Positions 52,625-61,711 of a stretch of 64,000 bases of DNA are shown here, one piece after another (position 1 is the stretch's first letter; each line of letters starts with the position of its first letter). Location of the stretch: contig CACXKA010000014.1 in NCBI GenBank assembly GCA_902768125.1, positions 1 to 64,000 of the forward strand, read 5' to 3'. The stretch comes from an uncultured Bacteroidales bacterium (lineage in GTDB: Bacteria > Bacteroidota > Bacteroidia > Bacteroidales > Bacteroidaceae). The notes under the pieces are model-generated. The model was not told the origin of the DNA. It did no database searches and saw only the letters and a list, made by a program, of their open reading frames with translations. A program made the translations under genes and the position numbers.

Positions 52625-54708
52625 TACCACAATCCACCATCGACCGAATCATTGATGCCGCCAACATCGTTGACGTCGTCTCCGATTACGTCACGCTTCG
52701 CCGAGCTGGCGCAAGCTACAAGGGATTGTGTCCTTTCCACGACGATAAAACCCCATCTTTTTCTGTTTCCCCTGCCCGAGGCGTGTGTAAGTGCTTCAGT
52801 TGTGGCAAGGGTGGCAACTCTGTCCATTTCATCATGGAAATGGAACAGATGTCTTATGTCGAGGCACTGAAACATCTGGCAAAGAAATATGGTATTCCCG
52901 TTGAAGAGGAGGAGATGACTGACGAACAGCGTCAGCGGATGAACGAACGGGAAAGTATGTTTGCCGTCAATGAGTGGGCTGCCAAGTATTTCAGCCAAAT
53001 CATGATGAATAACCAGGATGGACGTGCCATCGGTTTGGCTTATTTCCGCAGTCGTGGTTTCCGTGATGACATCATTGCCAAGTTCCGTCTGGGTTTCTGT
53101 CTCGATAGCCCCGATGCCATGTCGAAGGAGGCGAAGGCAAAAGGGTATAATGAGAAATATCTGGTGGATACGGGACTTTGTGTGAAACGTGACAACGGAA
53201 CTGTCTATGACCGTTTCCGTGGACGCGCCATGTTCCCCTGGATAGCTGTCAACGGCAAGGTGGTTGCCTTTGGTGGACGTGTGTTGGATGCCCGCACCAA
53301 GGGTGTCAATCAGAAATATGTCAATTCGCCCGATTCCCTCATCTACCATAAAGCCAACGAACTGTATGGTATCTTCCAGGCAAAGAAGCAGATTGCCAAA
53401 GAGGATATGGTGTATATGGTGGAAGGTTACACCGATGTGCTTGCGATGCACCAATGTGGTATCGAGAACGTGGTGGCCAACTCAGGTACGGCTCTCAACG
53501 AGGCACAAATCCATCTTCTCCACCGCTTTACCAACAATATCACTTTGCTGTATGATGGAGATGAAGCCGGTATCCATGCTGCCACCCGAAGCACCGATAT
53601 GCTCTTGGCAGAGGGCATGAATGTGAAGATTCTGTTGCTGCCTGATGGCGATGACCCAGATAGCTTTTCCCGCAAGCATAACGCGCAGGAGTTCAAGGAG
53701 TATGTGGCTGCCCATCAGACAGACTTCATCCTCTTCAAGACCAACCTGCTGTTGAAAGATGCTGAGCGTGACCCCATCAAGCGTGCCAAGCTCACTGAGG
53801 AAATCGTGAAGAGCATTGCTGTCATCCCTGACGAAATCATCCGTTCCACCTATGTGCATGAATGTGCTGAAATCCTCAATATGGATGAGGCGGTCTTGAT
53901 GCGTAGTGCCAACAAGAACCGTGCTGCGATCATCGAGAATATGAAGAAGGAGGCACAACGCGAACGGGAACGTGAGGCACGATTGCTGAACAACGGACAA
54001 GAGGCAGAAAATGGTGTGTCTCCAACCATCTCTCCTGCTGCCTCTTCCCCGGATGCACCCCCTGCTGATGATGACTCCTTTGCCTCCCTTACAGCAGAGA
54101 ATGAGACACCTGCTCAACCAACCGACATTCAACCGATCATCACCAAGAAGAACGAGACAGACCGTCGCTTCTTCGGCATTGAGCGCATGATGATGTCCCT
54201 CATCACACGCTATGGTGAACAACTCATTGAAGGAGAGGATGAGCAGGGAGAGAAGACTCAGATTACCGTTGCTGAATACGTGCAGGGTGACCTTGCTTAT
54301 GACGGCATCGCACTCCGTTCACCCCTCTATGCCAAGATGCTGGAGGCTGTGTGTGCTCACGTGCATGATGAAGGCTTCATTGCCAGCAAGTTCCTCCTCA
54401 ACAACCAAGAAGAGGACATCAGTCGGGAGGCAGCCGAACTGATCAGTGACCGCTACCAACTCAGCAAGGGCAACCAGATGGCTCAGTCGGAAGAGGAACT
54501 GAAAATCACCTACCTTGCACGATTGCTGCTCGACTACAAGAATGCCATTGTGGAGGAAGAACTCAAGCAATGCAATTCCGACCTCACCCGTCCTGAGGTG
54601 AAAGAAGATATCACCAAGACGCTCGACATCATGCGACGCATCAAGGAACTCGGAGAAATCCAACGCCAACTTGCCAAGATGCTTGGCGACCGTGTGGTTG
54701 TAAAATGA
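52621..54708 (+). CDS. dnaG: DNA primase
   Basis: Protein of 695 residues that makes RNA primers at the replication fork. The zinc finger uses [11 protein letters not shown] and [15 protein letters not shown] (about 39-66). The Toprim domain shows [20 protein letters not shown] and [16 protein letters not shown] with its acidic residues. The C-terminal helicase-binding part follows an acidic, Pro/Ala-rich linker at about 455-505. The start is TTG at 52621 inside the folE stop (TTGA overlap); this gives [20 protein letters not shown], the family N-terminus. recG overlaps its stop. Confidence 0.95.
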   Translation: MIPQSTIDRIIDAANIVDVVSDYVTLRRAGASYKGLCPFHDDKTPSFSVSPARGVCKCFSCGKGGNSVHFIMEMEQMSYVEALKHLAKKYGIPVEEEEMTDEQRQRMNERESMFAVNEWAAKYFSQIMMNNQDGRAIGLAYFRSRGFRDDIIAKFRLGFCLDSPDAMSKEAKAKGYNEKYLVDTGLCVKRDNGTVYDRFRGRAMFPWIAVNGKVVAFGGRVLDARTKGVNQKYVNSPDSLIYHKANELYGIFQAKKQIAKEDMVYMVEGYTDVLAMHQCGIENVVANSGTALNEAQIHLLHRFTNNITLLYDGDEAGIHAATRSTDMLLAEGMNVKILLLPDGDDPDSFSRKHNAQEFKEYVAAHQTDFILFKTNLLLKDAERDPIKRAKLTEEIVKSIAVIPDEIIRSTYVHECAEILNMDEAVLMRSANKNRAAIIENMKKEAQREREREARLLNNGQEAENGVSPTISPAASSPDAPPADDDSFASLTAENETPAQPTDIQPIITKKNETDRRFFGIERMMMSLITRYGEQLIEGEDEQGEKTQITVAEYVQGDLAYDGIALRSPLYAKMLEAVCAHVHDEGFIASKFLLNNQEEDISREAAELISDRYQLSKGNQMAQSEEELKITYLARLLLDYKNAIVEEELKQCNSDLTRPEVKEDITKTLDIMRRIKELGEIQRQLAKMLGDRVVVK

Positions 54709-56903
54709 ATATACTGACCCAAGACATCAAGTACCTGCAAGGAGTGGGACCCAATCGTGCCACCTTGCTTGCCAACGAACTCAACATCAAGACCGTTGGC
54801 GACCTCCTTGCGTACTATCCCTATAAATACGTTGACCGCAGTCGCATCTACAAAATCAGCGAGATTGATGGTTCGATGCCTTACGTGCAACTTTGTGGTC
54901 AGATTTTCTCTTTCGATACTGTTGGTGAAGGACGCAACAAACGTCTTATCGCTCATTTTGCCGATGGTACGGGCACCATTGACCTCGTTTGGTTTCAGGG
55001 CATCAAGTATGTGGCTCAGAACTACGACTGCCGCAAGTCTTACATTGTCTTTGGCAAACCTACCGTATTCAATGGACATCTTCAGATTGCGCATCCTGAG
55101 ATAGACAGCGCCCCAGCCCCCAAAGAGGGAGAGCTGGCGCAAGCGGCTATACCTGATATATGGAAAGGGGAACTGTTTGGAGAATACGAACGCGTGGCTA
55201 CAGAGGCGCATCGCGTTAGCCCTCCCCCTATGGGGGTCGGAGGGCTGTGTCCTTCCTATAACACTTCTGAGAAGATGAAGCGGAGTGGACTCAATTCCTC
55301 CGCTATCGTAAAACTCACAGCCAATCTGCTCAAGCTCCTCAAGGAGCCGTTGGCAGAGACGCTTCCCCCTTATATCGTGCAGCAGCATCACTTCATGTCT
55401 TACGATGAGGCTGTGCGCAACATTCATTACCCCTCATCACCTGAAGCCCTGCGTCATGCCCAGTTGCGCCTCAAATTCGAGGAACTTTTCTATGTGCAGC
55501 TCAATATCCTGCGCTATGTGAAGGACCGCCAATTGCGCTACAAAGGTATTGTCATGAACACCGTTGGCGAACAATTCAACGGCTTTTTCTACCACCATCT
55601 TCCCTTCCAACTCACAGAGGCACAGAAGCGTGTCATTCGTGAAATCCGCACCGATATGAAGTCGGGGCGACAGATGAACCGTCTTCTTCAGGGTGATGTG
55701 GGTAGCGGAAAGACCCTCGTGGCACTCATGGTGGCACTCATTGCTATCGACAACGGCTGCCAAGCCTGCATCATGGCACCTACGGAAATCCTCGCTGAAC
55801 AGCATCTTGCCACGCTTCGCAAGTTCTTGGGCGATATGCCTGTGCGGGTAGAGTTATTGACGGGCTCCGTGAAGGGAAAACGGCGTACGGAAGTGTTCAA
55901 GGGATTGGTGGCAGGTGATATTGATATCTTGGTGGGCACCCATGCGGTGATCGAAGATAATGTGCTTTTCCATCAATTGGGATTGGTCGTGATTGATGAG
56001 CAACACCGTTTCGGCGTGGCACAACGCGCCAAGCTTTGGATGAAGAATGCTGTGCCGCCTCATGTGTTGGTGATGACCGCAACGCCTATTCCTCGTACCC
56101 TCGCCATGACGCTCTATGGTGATTTGGATGTGTCCATCATTGACGAACTTCCTCCAGGACGCAAGCCTATCCGCACCGTCCACATGTTTGATGCCCACCG
56201 TCCTCGCATCTACGAACTCATGCGTCGCGAACTCCAGCAGGGCAGACAGATTTACATCGTCTATCCACTCATCAAGGAGACGGAAAAGATGGACCTCAAA
56301 GACTTGGAGGCAGGGTTTGAGGAAATCAGCAAAGCCTTCCCCGACTATCAGGTGAGCAAGGTGCATGGGAAGATGAAACCTGCCGACAAGGATGCGGAGA
56401 TGCAGCGTTTTGCCAATCATGAAACACATATACTTGTCTCCACCACCGTTATTGAAGTGGGGGTTAACGTGCCCAATGCTTCCGTGATGATTATCGAGAA
56501 TGCCGAACGTTTCGGACTCAGCCAGTTGCATCAGTTGCGAGGCAGAGTGGGGCGTGGTGCTGACCAGAGCTATTGTGTGCTCGTTTCCAAATTAGAGATA
56601 GGCGAAACCACCCGTAAGCGTATTCAGGTGATGGTTGATACCACCGATGGTTTCGAGATTGCCGAACAAGACCTCAAACTGCGAGGACCTGGCGACCTTG
56701 AAGGCACGCAGCAGTCAGGTATGGCGTTCGACCTCAAGATAGCCAACCTTGCCCGTGATGGTCAGATTCTTACCATTGCCCGCGATACGGCACAATCCGT
56801 CATTGCCTCCGACCCAGAGGAGCGCAATCCACAAAACGATATCCTTTGGCGAAGATTACGTGAACTGCGAAAGGATAATGTCAACTGGGGCGCAATCAGC
56901 TAA
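54705..56903 (+). CDS. recG: ATP-dependent DNA helicase RecG, with an in-frame repeat insertion
   Basis: Protein of 732 residues that remodels stalled forks and branched DNA. The wedge domain is in the first 230 residues (GVGPNRATLLANELNIKTVG). The helicase motifs include LLQGDVGSGKTLVALMVALI (Walker A), VVIDEQHRFGVAQRAKLW, VLVMTATPIPRTLAMTLYGD and NAERFGLSQLHQLRGRVGRG. About 45 residues (about 135-181) interrupt the wedge between HPEIDSA and LCPSYNTSEKMKRSGLNS; they are coded by a palindrome-bearing segment, 55108-55250, and contain VSPPPMGVGG. It starts one base inside the dnaG stop region (ATGA). Confidence 0.95.
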   Translation: MNILTQDIKYLQGVGPNRATLLANELNIKTVGDLLAYYPYKYVDRSRIYKISEIDGSMPYVQLCGQIFSFDTVGEGRNKRLIAHFADGTGTIDLVWFQGIKYVAQNYDCRKSYIVFGKPTVFNGHLQIAHPEIDSAPAPKEGELAQAAIPDIWKGELFGEYERVATEAHRVSPPPMGVGGLCPSYNTSEKMKRSGLNSSAIVKLTANLLKLLKEPLAETLPPYIVQQHHFMSYDEAVRNIHYPSSPEALRHAQLRLKFEELFYVQLNILRYVKDRQLRYKGIVMNTVGEQFNGFFYHHLPFQLTEAQKRVIREIRTDMKSGRQMNRLLQGDVGSGKTLVALMVALIAIDNGCQACIMAPTEILAEQHLATLRKFLGDMPVRVELLTGSVKGKRRTEVFKGLVAGDIDILVGTHAVIEDNVLFHQLGLVVIDEQHRFGVAQRAKLWMKNAVPPHVLVMTATPIPRTLAMTLYGDLDVSIIDELPPGRKPIRTVHMFDAHRPRIYELMRRELQQGRQIYIVYPLIKETEKMDLKDLEAGFEEISKAFPDYQVSKVHGKMKPADKDAEMQRFANHETHILVSTTVIEVGVNVPNASVMIIENAERFGLSQLHQLRGRVGRGADQSYCVLVSKLEIGETTRKRIQVMVDTTDGFEIAEQDLKLRGPGDLEGTQQSGMAFDLKIANLARDGQILTIARDTAQSVIASDPEERNPQNDILWRRLRELRKDNVNWGAIS
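55108..55250. repeat. Palindromic element inserted in frame in recG
   Basis: The segment has a hairpin at each end. GCGCC, CC, AGC at 55108-55117 pairs with GCTGGCGC at 55133-55140. AGCCCTCCCCC at 55218-55228 pairs with GGGGG and GAGGGCT at 55232-55246, with a TCG bulge. The exact limits are estimated from where RecG conservation is lost and regained. Confidence 0.65.
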
Positions 56904-56920
56904 AAATATTGATAATATTT
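56904..56920. terminator. AT-rich palindrome between convergent recG and DUF3943 genes
   Basis: AAATATT at 56904-56910 and AATATTT at 56914-56920 are exact reverse complements with a GAT loop. It fills the 15-base gap between the two stops. It is AT-only, so it would be a weak two-way terminator at best. Confidence 0.4.
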
Positions 56921-58547
56921 ACAATGCGTAGCTAACACCGAACTTCCATTCGTGGCTCTTGCTGGTGATGGAAGGGTAGTAGCGGTATTTGCCGTGACGA
57001 AGGTAGAACTCATGCTGCAACGTGAGCAAGAGGTTACGGCAAAGGTGGAACTGAAGATACAGGCGGTTCTGGAAAATGCTGTGTTCGCCCTTGTCTCCCC
57101 AAGCATTGATACCATCTTCCTTTTCTTTCGAATAGCGTTGTTCATCACTGGTGTACATCGCCAATTTCTCAGGCGTTTCGCCCTTCATGATGAAAAGACG
57201 CATGAAGTAGAAGTCGTTGCCGACGGAAAAACCTTGGTTCAACGTGAACTGGAAACGGTAGCGCACGGAACCTCCTGTGCCGAAGTTGTAACGGCGGAAA
57301 GGGTAGTAGTCAGCTGTGCTGCCACCGAGGGGTACAGCCGAAAGCATGAGGTCGTGGGTGAGGGTGGCACCCTTTCCTTTCTTTCCAAAAGGTGGAATGA
57401 AAGGTCGTTCGAAATAAAGTCCTACACCAAAGCTGGCAGCCTCCGAGATGATGGCAAGATTGCCCGGGTCTTCGTTGCCTTCCTTGCTGTAATGGTCAAT
57501 GTATTTGATGTTCTGATAGAAACCGAGGTCGAGTTTCCAGTGGTCAGATTGATGCTGGATGGAACCGATACGACCTCGAACATCAAGTTCGCCGACGGTG
57601 GGGTTGTCAGGTGAGAAGTTCACGAGGGCATAGATGTTGAAGAAGTCGTAAGCACGGGGACTTTTGCCTTCGTCGAGGTGATTGAAGTGGCTGCCGTAGG
57701 TGAAGCGGAAATCCAGGAACGGCACATTGTCGTAATAGCGAGAGTTCACACGGGGATGGACGGGTGCACGGTCGTAGATATAACGGTAGCCAGTGCCTAT
57801 CTGGAACGTGTAAGGCATCGGTTCCTCTTCCTTTCCTGCATTGAAGGGATGGACACGGAACATCTCTCCCGATATCATGCGGTGGAATCCTCGAACGGGG
57901 TTGAGCAAAGAACCCACAATTTCGCGCACCACACGTTGCGGACCTCGTTTGGTGTTGTCGAAGAAAATGTCCGACACACGGTGCGTCACTTCACCCATCG
58001 CAGCTCCACCAATACCTGTGGAGAGCAGGTCGTTGATGGCGGGACGGTTGGTTTCGCAGAAGAGTTCCCACGTGAGGGAACCAGCGAGCGGGTAGAGGAG
58101 TGAGGTTCCGTAGGAAAGCCCATGCTCACGTGCTGCATTGTAGAACATGCTTCCGTGGAAAGGATGGGCGAACTGGTTGCCTGAGAAACTGTCGTTGTCC
58201 CACACCCAGCCACCAGTGAGATTCTCCTCCAGCACGTTGTGGGTGATGTTGGACCACTCTCGATGCTGCACAAAGTGATCCCAACCGAGTACGAGGGCGT
58301 TGATGCTGAGGTCTTCGACGAGTGCTTGGAGAGCAGGGCTTTTGGGCGACCCATTGGCTTTCTTTCCGAAGAAGTGGAGCGAACAGGTGTAGGGCGCGAG
58401 GGTGTCTTGTGATTGGAGGTGTGTGCGGATGTTGGTGATGGAGTCATACCAAACAGAATCTGTATCCACAAATACTGACGCATGCAACAGAGGGGTGTTA
58501 CATACGATGAAGAATAGCAAAACAAGTGGTATTCTGTTGAATTTCAT
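56919..58547 (-). CDS. DUF3943 family protein, likely outer-membrane barrel
   Basis: Protein of 542 residues from ATG 58545-58547 (MKFNRIPLVLLFFIVCNTPL), a signal peptide ending near LLHA. DUF3943-like text is seen in the first half: NVLEENLTGGWVWDNDSFSG, QFAHPFHGSMFYNAAREHGL and VGSLLNPVRGFHRMISGE. The second half alternates like beta-barrel strands and ends SHEWKFGVSYAL. The role is unknown. An in-frame start at 58583 is possible but adds residues before the signal peptide. Confidence 0.85.
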   Translation of the reverse strand: MKFNRIPLVLLFFIVCNTPLLHASVFVDTDSVWYDSITNIRTHLQSQDTLAPYTCSLHFFGKKANGSPKSPALQALVEDLSINALVLGWDHFVQHREWSNITHNVLEENLTGGWVWDNDSFSGNQFAHPFHGSMFYNAAREHGLSYGTSLLYPLAGSLTWELFCETNRPAINDLLSTGIGGAAMGEVTHRVSDIFFDNTKRGPQRVVREIVGSLLNPVRGFHRMISGEMFRVHPFNAGKEEEPMPYTFQIGTGYRYIYDRAPVHPRVNSRYYDNVPFLDFRFTYGSHFNHLDEGKSPRAYDFFNIYALVNFSPDNPTVGELDVRGRIGSIQHQSDHWKLDLGFYQNIKYIDHYSKEGNEDPGNLAIISEAASFGVGLYFERPFIPPFGKKGKGATLTHDLMLSAVPLGGSTADYYPFRRYNFGTGGSVRYRFQFTLNQGFSVGNDFYFMRLFIMKGETPEKLAMYTSDEQRYSKEKEDGINAWGDKGEHSIFQNRLYLQFHLCRNLLLTLQHEFYLRHGKYRYYPSITSKSHEWKFGVSYAL

Positions 58548-58580
58548 CTGCACAGGTGAGTGATTAAGCAAAATTTGGTG

Positions 58581-58588
58581 CAAAGATA
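58581..58588 (-). promoter_or_regulatory. Promoter -7 box of the DUF3943 gene
   Basis: On the minus strand 58588-58581 reads TATCTTTG. The ATG at 58547 is 33 bases downstream. It is divergent from the radA promoter, with a heptamer repeat between them. Confidence 0.65.
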
Positions 58589-58595
58589 ATAAAAA

Positions 58596-58623
58596 GTTTA
58601 GAGTTTAGAGTTTAAAGTTTAGA
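58596..58623 (+). repeat. GTTTAGA heptamer array between divergent promoters
   Basis: Units GTTTAGA, GTTTAGA, GTTTAAA and GTTTAGA stand at 58596-58623. They lie between the minus-strand -7 box (58581-58588) and the radA -7 box (58632-58639), where the -33 elements of both promoters would fall. Confidence 0.9.
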
Positions 58624-58631
58624 GTTTTTCT

Positions 58632-58639
58632 TAACTTTG
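58632..58639 (+). promoter_or_regulatory. Promoter -7 box of radA
   Basis: TAACTTTG at 58632-58639. No TTTG stands 19-21 bases upstream; that place is taken by the heptamer array. The ATG of radA is 18 bases downstream. Confidence 0.68.
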
Positions 58640-58657
58640 TGGTCAAATTGAACGAAT

Positions 58658-60079
58658 ATGGCGAAAGATAAGATAGCATACGTGTGTAGTTCATGTGGTT
58701 ACGACAGTCCCAAATGGATTGGCAAATGCCCTGCGTGTGGTGAGTGGAACACCTTCTCCGAGTATCGTGTAGGAAAGAAAGCACCCGCAGCGGTGTCCTC
58801 CGAATTTCGCTTGGATGTGAAGTCAAGTCCCATCTCTATGTCGAAGATTGAGACAGCAGATGAACCTCGCATCAATATGCAGGACGGTGAACTGAATCGT
58901 GTGCTGGGAGGCGGATTGGTGCCTGGCAGCATGACGCTGTTAGGGGGTGAACCCGGCATTGGCAAATCCACCCTCATTCTCCAGACAGTCATGCGCCTCA
59001 AGGACATGAAAGTGCTCTACGTGAGTGGTGAGGAAAGTGCCCGTCAACTCAAACTCCGAGCCGACCGACTCAACACCAACTCTCAAATCTCAAATCTCCA
59101 ACCTCAAACCTCCAACCTCCAACCTCAAACCTCAAACCTCCTCGTAGTTTGTGAAGCGATGATTGAGATCGTTTTTGAGCACATCAAGGCGGTGGAGCCC
59201 GATTTGGTGGTGATTGACTCCATTCAGACGATGGCGACCGAGACGGTGGAATCCTCTCCTGGCAGCGTCACTCAGATTCGTGAGTGTGCAGCGATGTTGC
59301 TGAAGTATGCCAAGGAATCCAACACCCCCGTCATTGTCATTGGTCATATCAACAAGGAAGGCACGATTGCAGGTCCTAAAATCTTGGAACACATGGTGGA
59401 CACCGTGCTTCAGTTTGAGGGCGACCAGCACTATATGTATCGCATCGTGCGTGCCATCAAGAACCGATTTGGTTCGACGGCTGAACTGGGCATCTATGAG
59501 ATGGTGCAGAGTGGTTTGCGACCTGTGGAGAACCCCTCCGAACTGCTGTTGAGCGATGTGAAGGAAGGAGAGGAGCTGAGTGGTGTGGCAGTGGCTTGCT
59601 CCATCGAGGGCGTGCGTCCTTTGCTGATAGAGACACAGGCATTGGTGAGCACAGCGGCTTATGGCACTCCACAGCGTTCTGCCACAGGATTTGACCTCCG
59701 CCGCCTGAACATGCTGCTGGCAGTGTTGGAGAAACGTGTGGGCTTCAAGTTGCCACAGCGTGATGTGTTTCTCAACATCGCAGGAGGCATCCGTGTGACC
59801 GACCCTGCCATCGACCTGAGTGTGATTGCGGCTGTCCTCTCCAGCAATGTCGATACGGGCATTCCGAGGGATATCTGCTTTGCGGGTGAAGTGGGATTGA
59901 GCGGTGAGGTGCGCCCTGTGAGCCGTATCCTGCAGCGCATTGCCGAAGCTGACAAGTTGGGCTTCCGCAAAATCATCGTGCCGAAGGCAAACATGAATGG
60001 GCTGGATGCCGCAAAATTCAAAATCAAGATTGTGCCTGTCAGGAAAGTAGAAGAGGCTTTACGCGAGTTGTTTGGGTGA
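58658..60079 (+). CDS. radA: DNA repair protein RadA/Sms, with a heptamer-coded loop
   Basis: Protein of 473 residues that extends branches during recombination. The four-Cys zinc finger is CSSCGYDSPKWIGKCPACGE. Walker A is GGEPGIGKSTLI, Walker B VVIDSIQTMAT, and the RadA mark is KNRFGSTAELGIYEM. A Lon-like domain ends the protein (PQRDVFLNIAGGIRVTDPAI). Eight heptamers at 59082-59137 code a low-complexity loop (SNLQPQTSNLQPQTSNL) at about residues 142-161, between LRADRL and LLVVCEAMIEIVFE, where other RadA proteins are shorter. The frame is kept. Confidence 0.95.
   Translation: MAKDKIAYVCSSCGYDSPKWIGKCPACGEWNTFSEYRVGKKAPAAVSSEFRLDVKSSPISMSKIETADEPRINMQDGELNRVLGGGLVPGSMTLLGGEPGIGKSTLILQTVMRLKDMKVLYVSGEESARQLKLRADRLNTNSQISNLQPQTSNLQPQTSNLLVVCEAMIEIVFEHIKAVEPDLVVIDSIQTMATETVESSPGSVTQIRECAAMLLKYAKESNTPVIVIGHINKEGTIAGPKILEHMVDTVLQFEGDQHYMYRIVRAIKNRFGSTAELGIYEMVQSGLRPVENPSELLLSDVKEGEELSGVAVACSIEGVRPLLIETQALVSTAAYGTPQRSATGFDLRRLNMLLAVLEKRVGFKLPQRDVFLNIAGGIRVTDPAIDLSVIAAVLSSNVDTGIPRDICFAGEVGLSGEVRPVSRILQRIAEADKLGFRKIIVPKANMNGLDAAKFKIKIVPVRKVEEALRELFG
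59082..59137 (+). repeat. Eight-unit heptamer array inside radA
   Basis: Units CTCAAAT, CTCAAAT, CTCCAAC, CTCAAAC, CTCCAAC, CTCCAAC, CTCAAAC, CTCAAAC, 56 bases in all. The unit is the same as in the array at 38209-38278 and in the ABC exporter gene. Confidence 0.92.
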
Positions 60080-60171
60080 CAAATGGCACTTTTAACAATA
60101 TTTGTGCATAGTATAATCCTTTGATTATAAGTGCGTTGTTCTTTTTGTTGAAAAAGTTGTGCACAATTTTC

Positions 60172-60202
60172 TTTGTGTTTTGATTTTTTTTCTGTAATTT
60201 TG
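60172..60202 (+). promoter_or_regulatory. Promoter of the TetR/fabG pair
   Basis: TTTG at 60172-60175, 19 bases, then TAATTTTG at 60195-60202. The ATG at 60233 is 30 bases downstream. This supports that start over an upstream one at 60173. Confidence 0.72.
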
Positions 60203-60232
60203 CACTCAAAATCACAACACAATCTTGAAACT

Positions 60233-60829
60233 ATGTCAACGGTGAAGACCAGAGCACTCTTGGTGGATGTTGCTCGCCAACTTTTTGCCAAGAATGGATT
60301 CGAAAACACGTCAATGAATGACATCGCTGTGGCAGCCAATCGTGGCCGTCGCACGCTTTACACTTATTTCAACAGCAAGGAAGAAATCTATTTCGCTGTG
60401 ATTCAGACCGAACTGGAGCGTCTGTATGAGCGCATGGAGGAAGTGGCACGCCGCAACATCTCTCCTGAAGAGAAGCTGGTGCAGCTCATCTTTGCCCATC
60501 TCGACGTGATGAAGGAGGCTGTCTATCGCAATGGAAATCTGCGTGCCCAGTTCTTCCGTGATGTGTGGAAGGTGGAATCTGTCCGCAAGAACTTCGACAA
60601 GAACGAAATCAACCTCTTCCGCCGCATCATGAACGAAGGCATTGACAAGGGAATTTTTGAGATACGCAACGTGCGTCTGGCAGCAGAAATCATGCACTAC
60701 TGCCTGAAAGGTTGTGAGGTGCCCTACATCTTCGGACGCTATGCGGCACAGAATGCAGAGGAATTATATCCGTATGTGCGAAGCATGGTCTTCAAGCACT
60801 TCGGAAGGAGCGTGAAATACAATTATTAA
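60233..60829 (+). CDS. TetR-family transcriptional regulator
   Basis: Protein of 198 residues. The N-terminal DNA-binding region is ARQLFAKNGFENTSMNDIAV followed by RRTLYTYFNSKEEIYFAVI, the classical TetR helix-turn-helix. The remainder is a helical ligand-binding domain with no clear ligand. fabG starts 20 bases downstream with no promoter of its own, so this protein may control fatty-acid genes; that is inference. Confidence 0.9.
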   Translation: MSTVKTRALLVDVARQLFAKNGFENTSMNDIAVAANRGRRTLYTYFNSKEEIYFAVIQTELERLYERMEEVARRNISPEEKLVQLIFAHLDVMKEAVYRNGNLRAQFFRDVWKVESVRKNFDKNEINLFRRIMNEGIDKGIFEIRNVRLAAEIMHYCLKGCEVPYIFGRYAAQNAEELYPYVRSMVFKHFGRSVKYNY

Positions 60830-60849
60830 TCATACAAAACATATTTTAT

Positions 60850-61608
60850 ATGGGACTTTTGACTGGTAAGACAGCCCTGATCACAGGTGCTGCACGCGGC
60901 ATCGGTAAGGCTGTCGCAATGAAGTTTGCACAGGAAGGCGCAAACATCGCATTCACTGATTTGGTATTGAACGACGACATGGCTGCTGGCCTTGAGGCTA
61001 CTCGCAAGGAGATTGAGGCACTCGGCGTCACTTGCCGTGCTTATGCTGGCAACGCTGCCGACTTCGCTGAGACAGAGGCTGTGGTGAAGAAGATTCACGA
61101 GGACTTCGGTTCTATCGACGTGTTGGTGAACAATGCAGGTATCACCAAGGACGGCTTGATGCTTCGTATGACTGAGCAGCAGTGGGACGCAGTGCTGGCT
61201 GTGAACCTGAAGTCAGCCTTCAACTTCATCCACGCTTGTGCACCAATCATGCTTCGTCAGCGTGGTGGCTCTATCATCAATATGTCTTCAGTCGTGGGCG
61301 TTCACGGCAACGCAGGTCAGTGCAACTACTCAGCATCTAAGGCTGGTATGATTGGCTTGGCGAAGTCTATCGCTCAGGAACTCGGTCCTAAGGGTGTGCG
61401 TGCCAACGCAGTGGCTCCTGGCTTCATCGAGACAGCCATGACTGCTCAGCTCCCAGAGGAAATCCGTGCCGACTGGATGAAGAAGATTCCACTCCGTCGT
61501 GGTGGTCAGGTGGAAGACATTGCCAACGTGTGTCTCTTCCTCGCATCCGATATGTCCAGCTACGTATCTGGTCAGGTGATCCAGATCGACGGTGGCATGA
61601 ACATGTAA
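60850..61608 (+). CDS. fabG: 3-oxoacyl-[acyl-carrier-protein] reductase
   Basis: Short-chain dehydrogenase of 252 residues. The NADPH site is TALITGAARGIGKAVAMKFA, NNAGITKDGLML follows, and the catalytic Ser, Tyr and Lys lie in INMSSVVGVHGNAGQCNYSA and SASKAGMIGLAKS. The C-terminus SYVSGQVIQIDGGMNM is typical of FabG. It reduces the keto group in each round of fatty-acid elongation. It is likely co-transcribed with the TetR gene. Confidence 0.93.
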   Translation: MGLLTGKTALITGAARGIGKAVAMKFAQEGANIAFTDLVLNDDMAAGLEATRKEIEALGVTCRAYAGNAADFAETEAVVKKIHEDFGSIDVLVNNAGITKDGLMLRMTEQQWDAVLAVNLKSAFNFIHACAPIMLRQRGGSIINMSSVVGVHGNAGQCNYSASKAGMIGLAKSIAQELGPKGVRANAVAPGFIETAMTAQLPEEIRADWMKKIPLRRGGQVEDIANVCLFLASDMSSYVSGQVIQIDGGMNM

Positions 61609-61612
61609 ATAA

Positions 61613-61708
61613 AATTGAAGAGTTGAAGAATTGAAGGATTGAAGTTTGGGCTTGCACCTTGCTTGCCGCATGGCAACTTCAATTTTTCAATTCTTCAATC
61701 TTTTAATT
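61613..61708. repeat. Octamer tandem repeats in inverted orientation (element B)
   Basis: Four 8-base units nnTTGAAG fill 61613-61644. The opposite form CTTCAAnn, more degenerate, fills 61677-61708. The 32-base core holds TTGCC GCAT GGCAA, a small hairpin. The right arm ends just before the start codon of the next gene. Confidence 0.85.
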
Positions 61709-61711
61709 CTT

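Noticed and set aside
51533..52630. A 365-codon minus-strand frame opposite the SPOR protein and folE
   Set aside because: Both plus-strand genes are clear by motif, and the antisense product matches no family.
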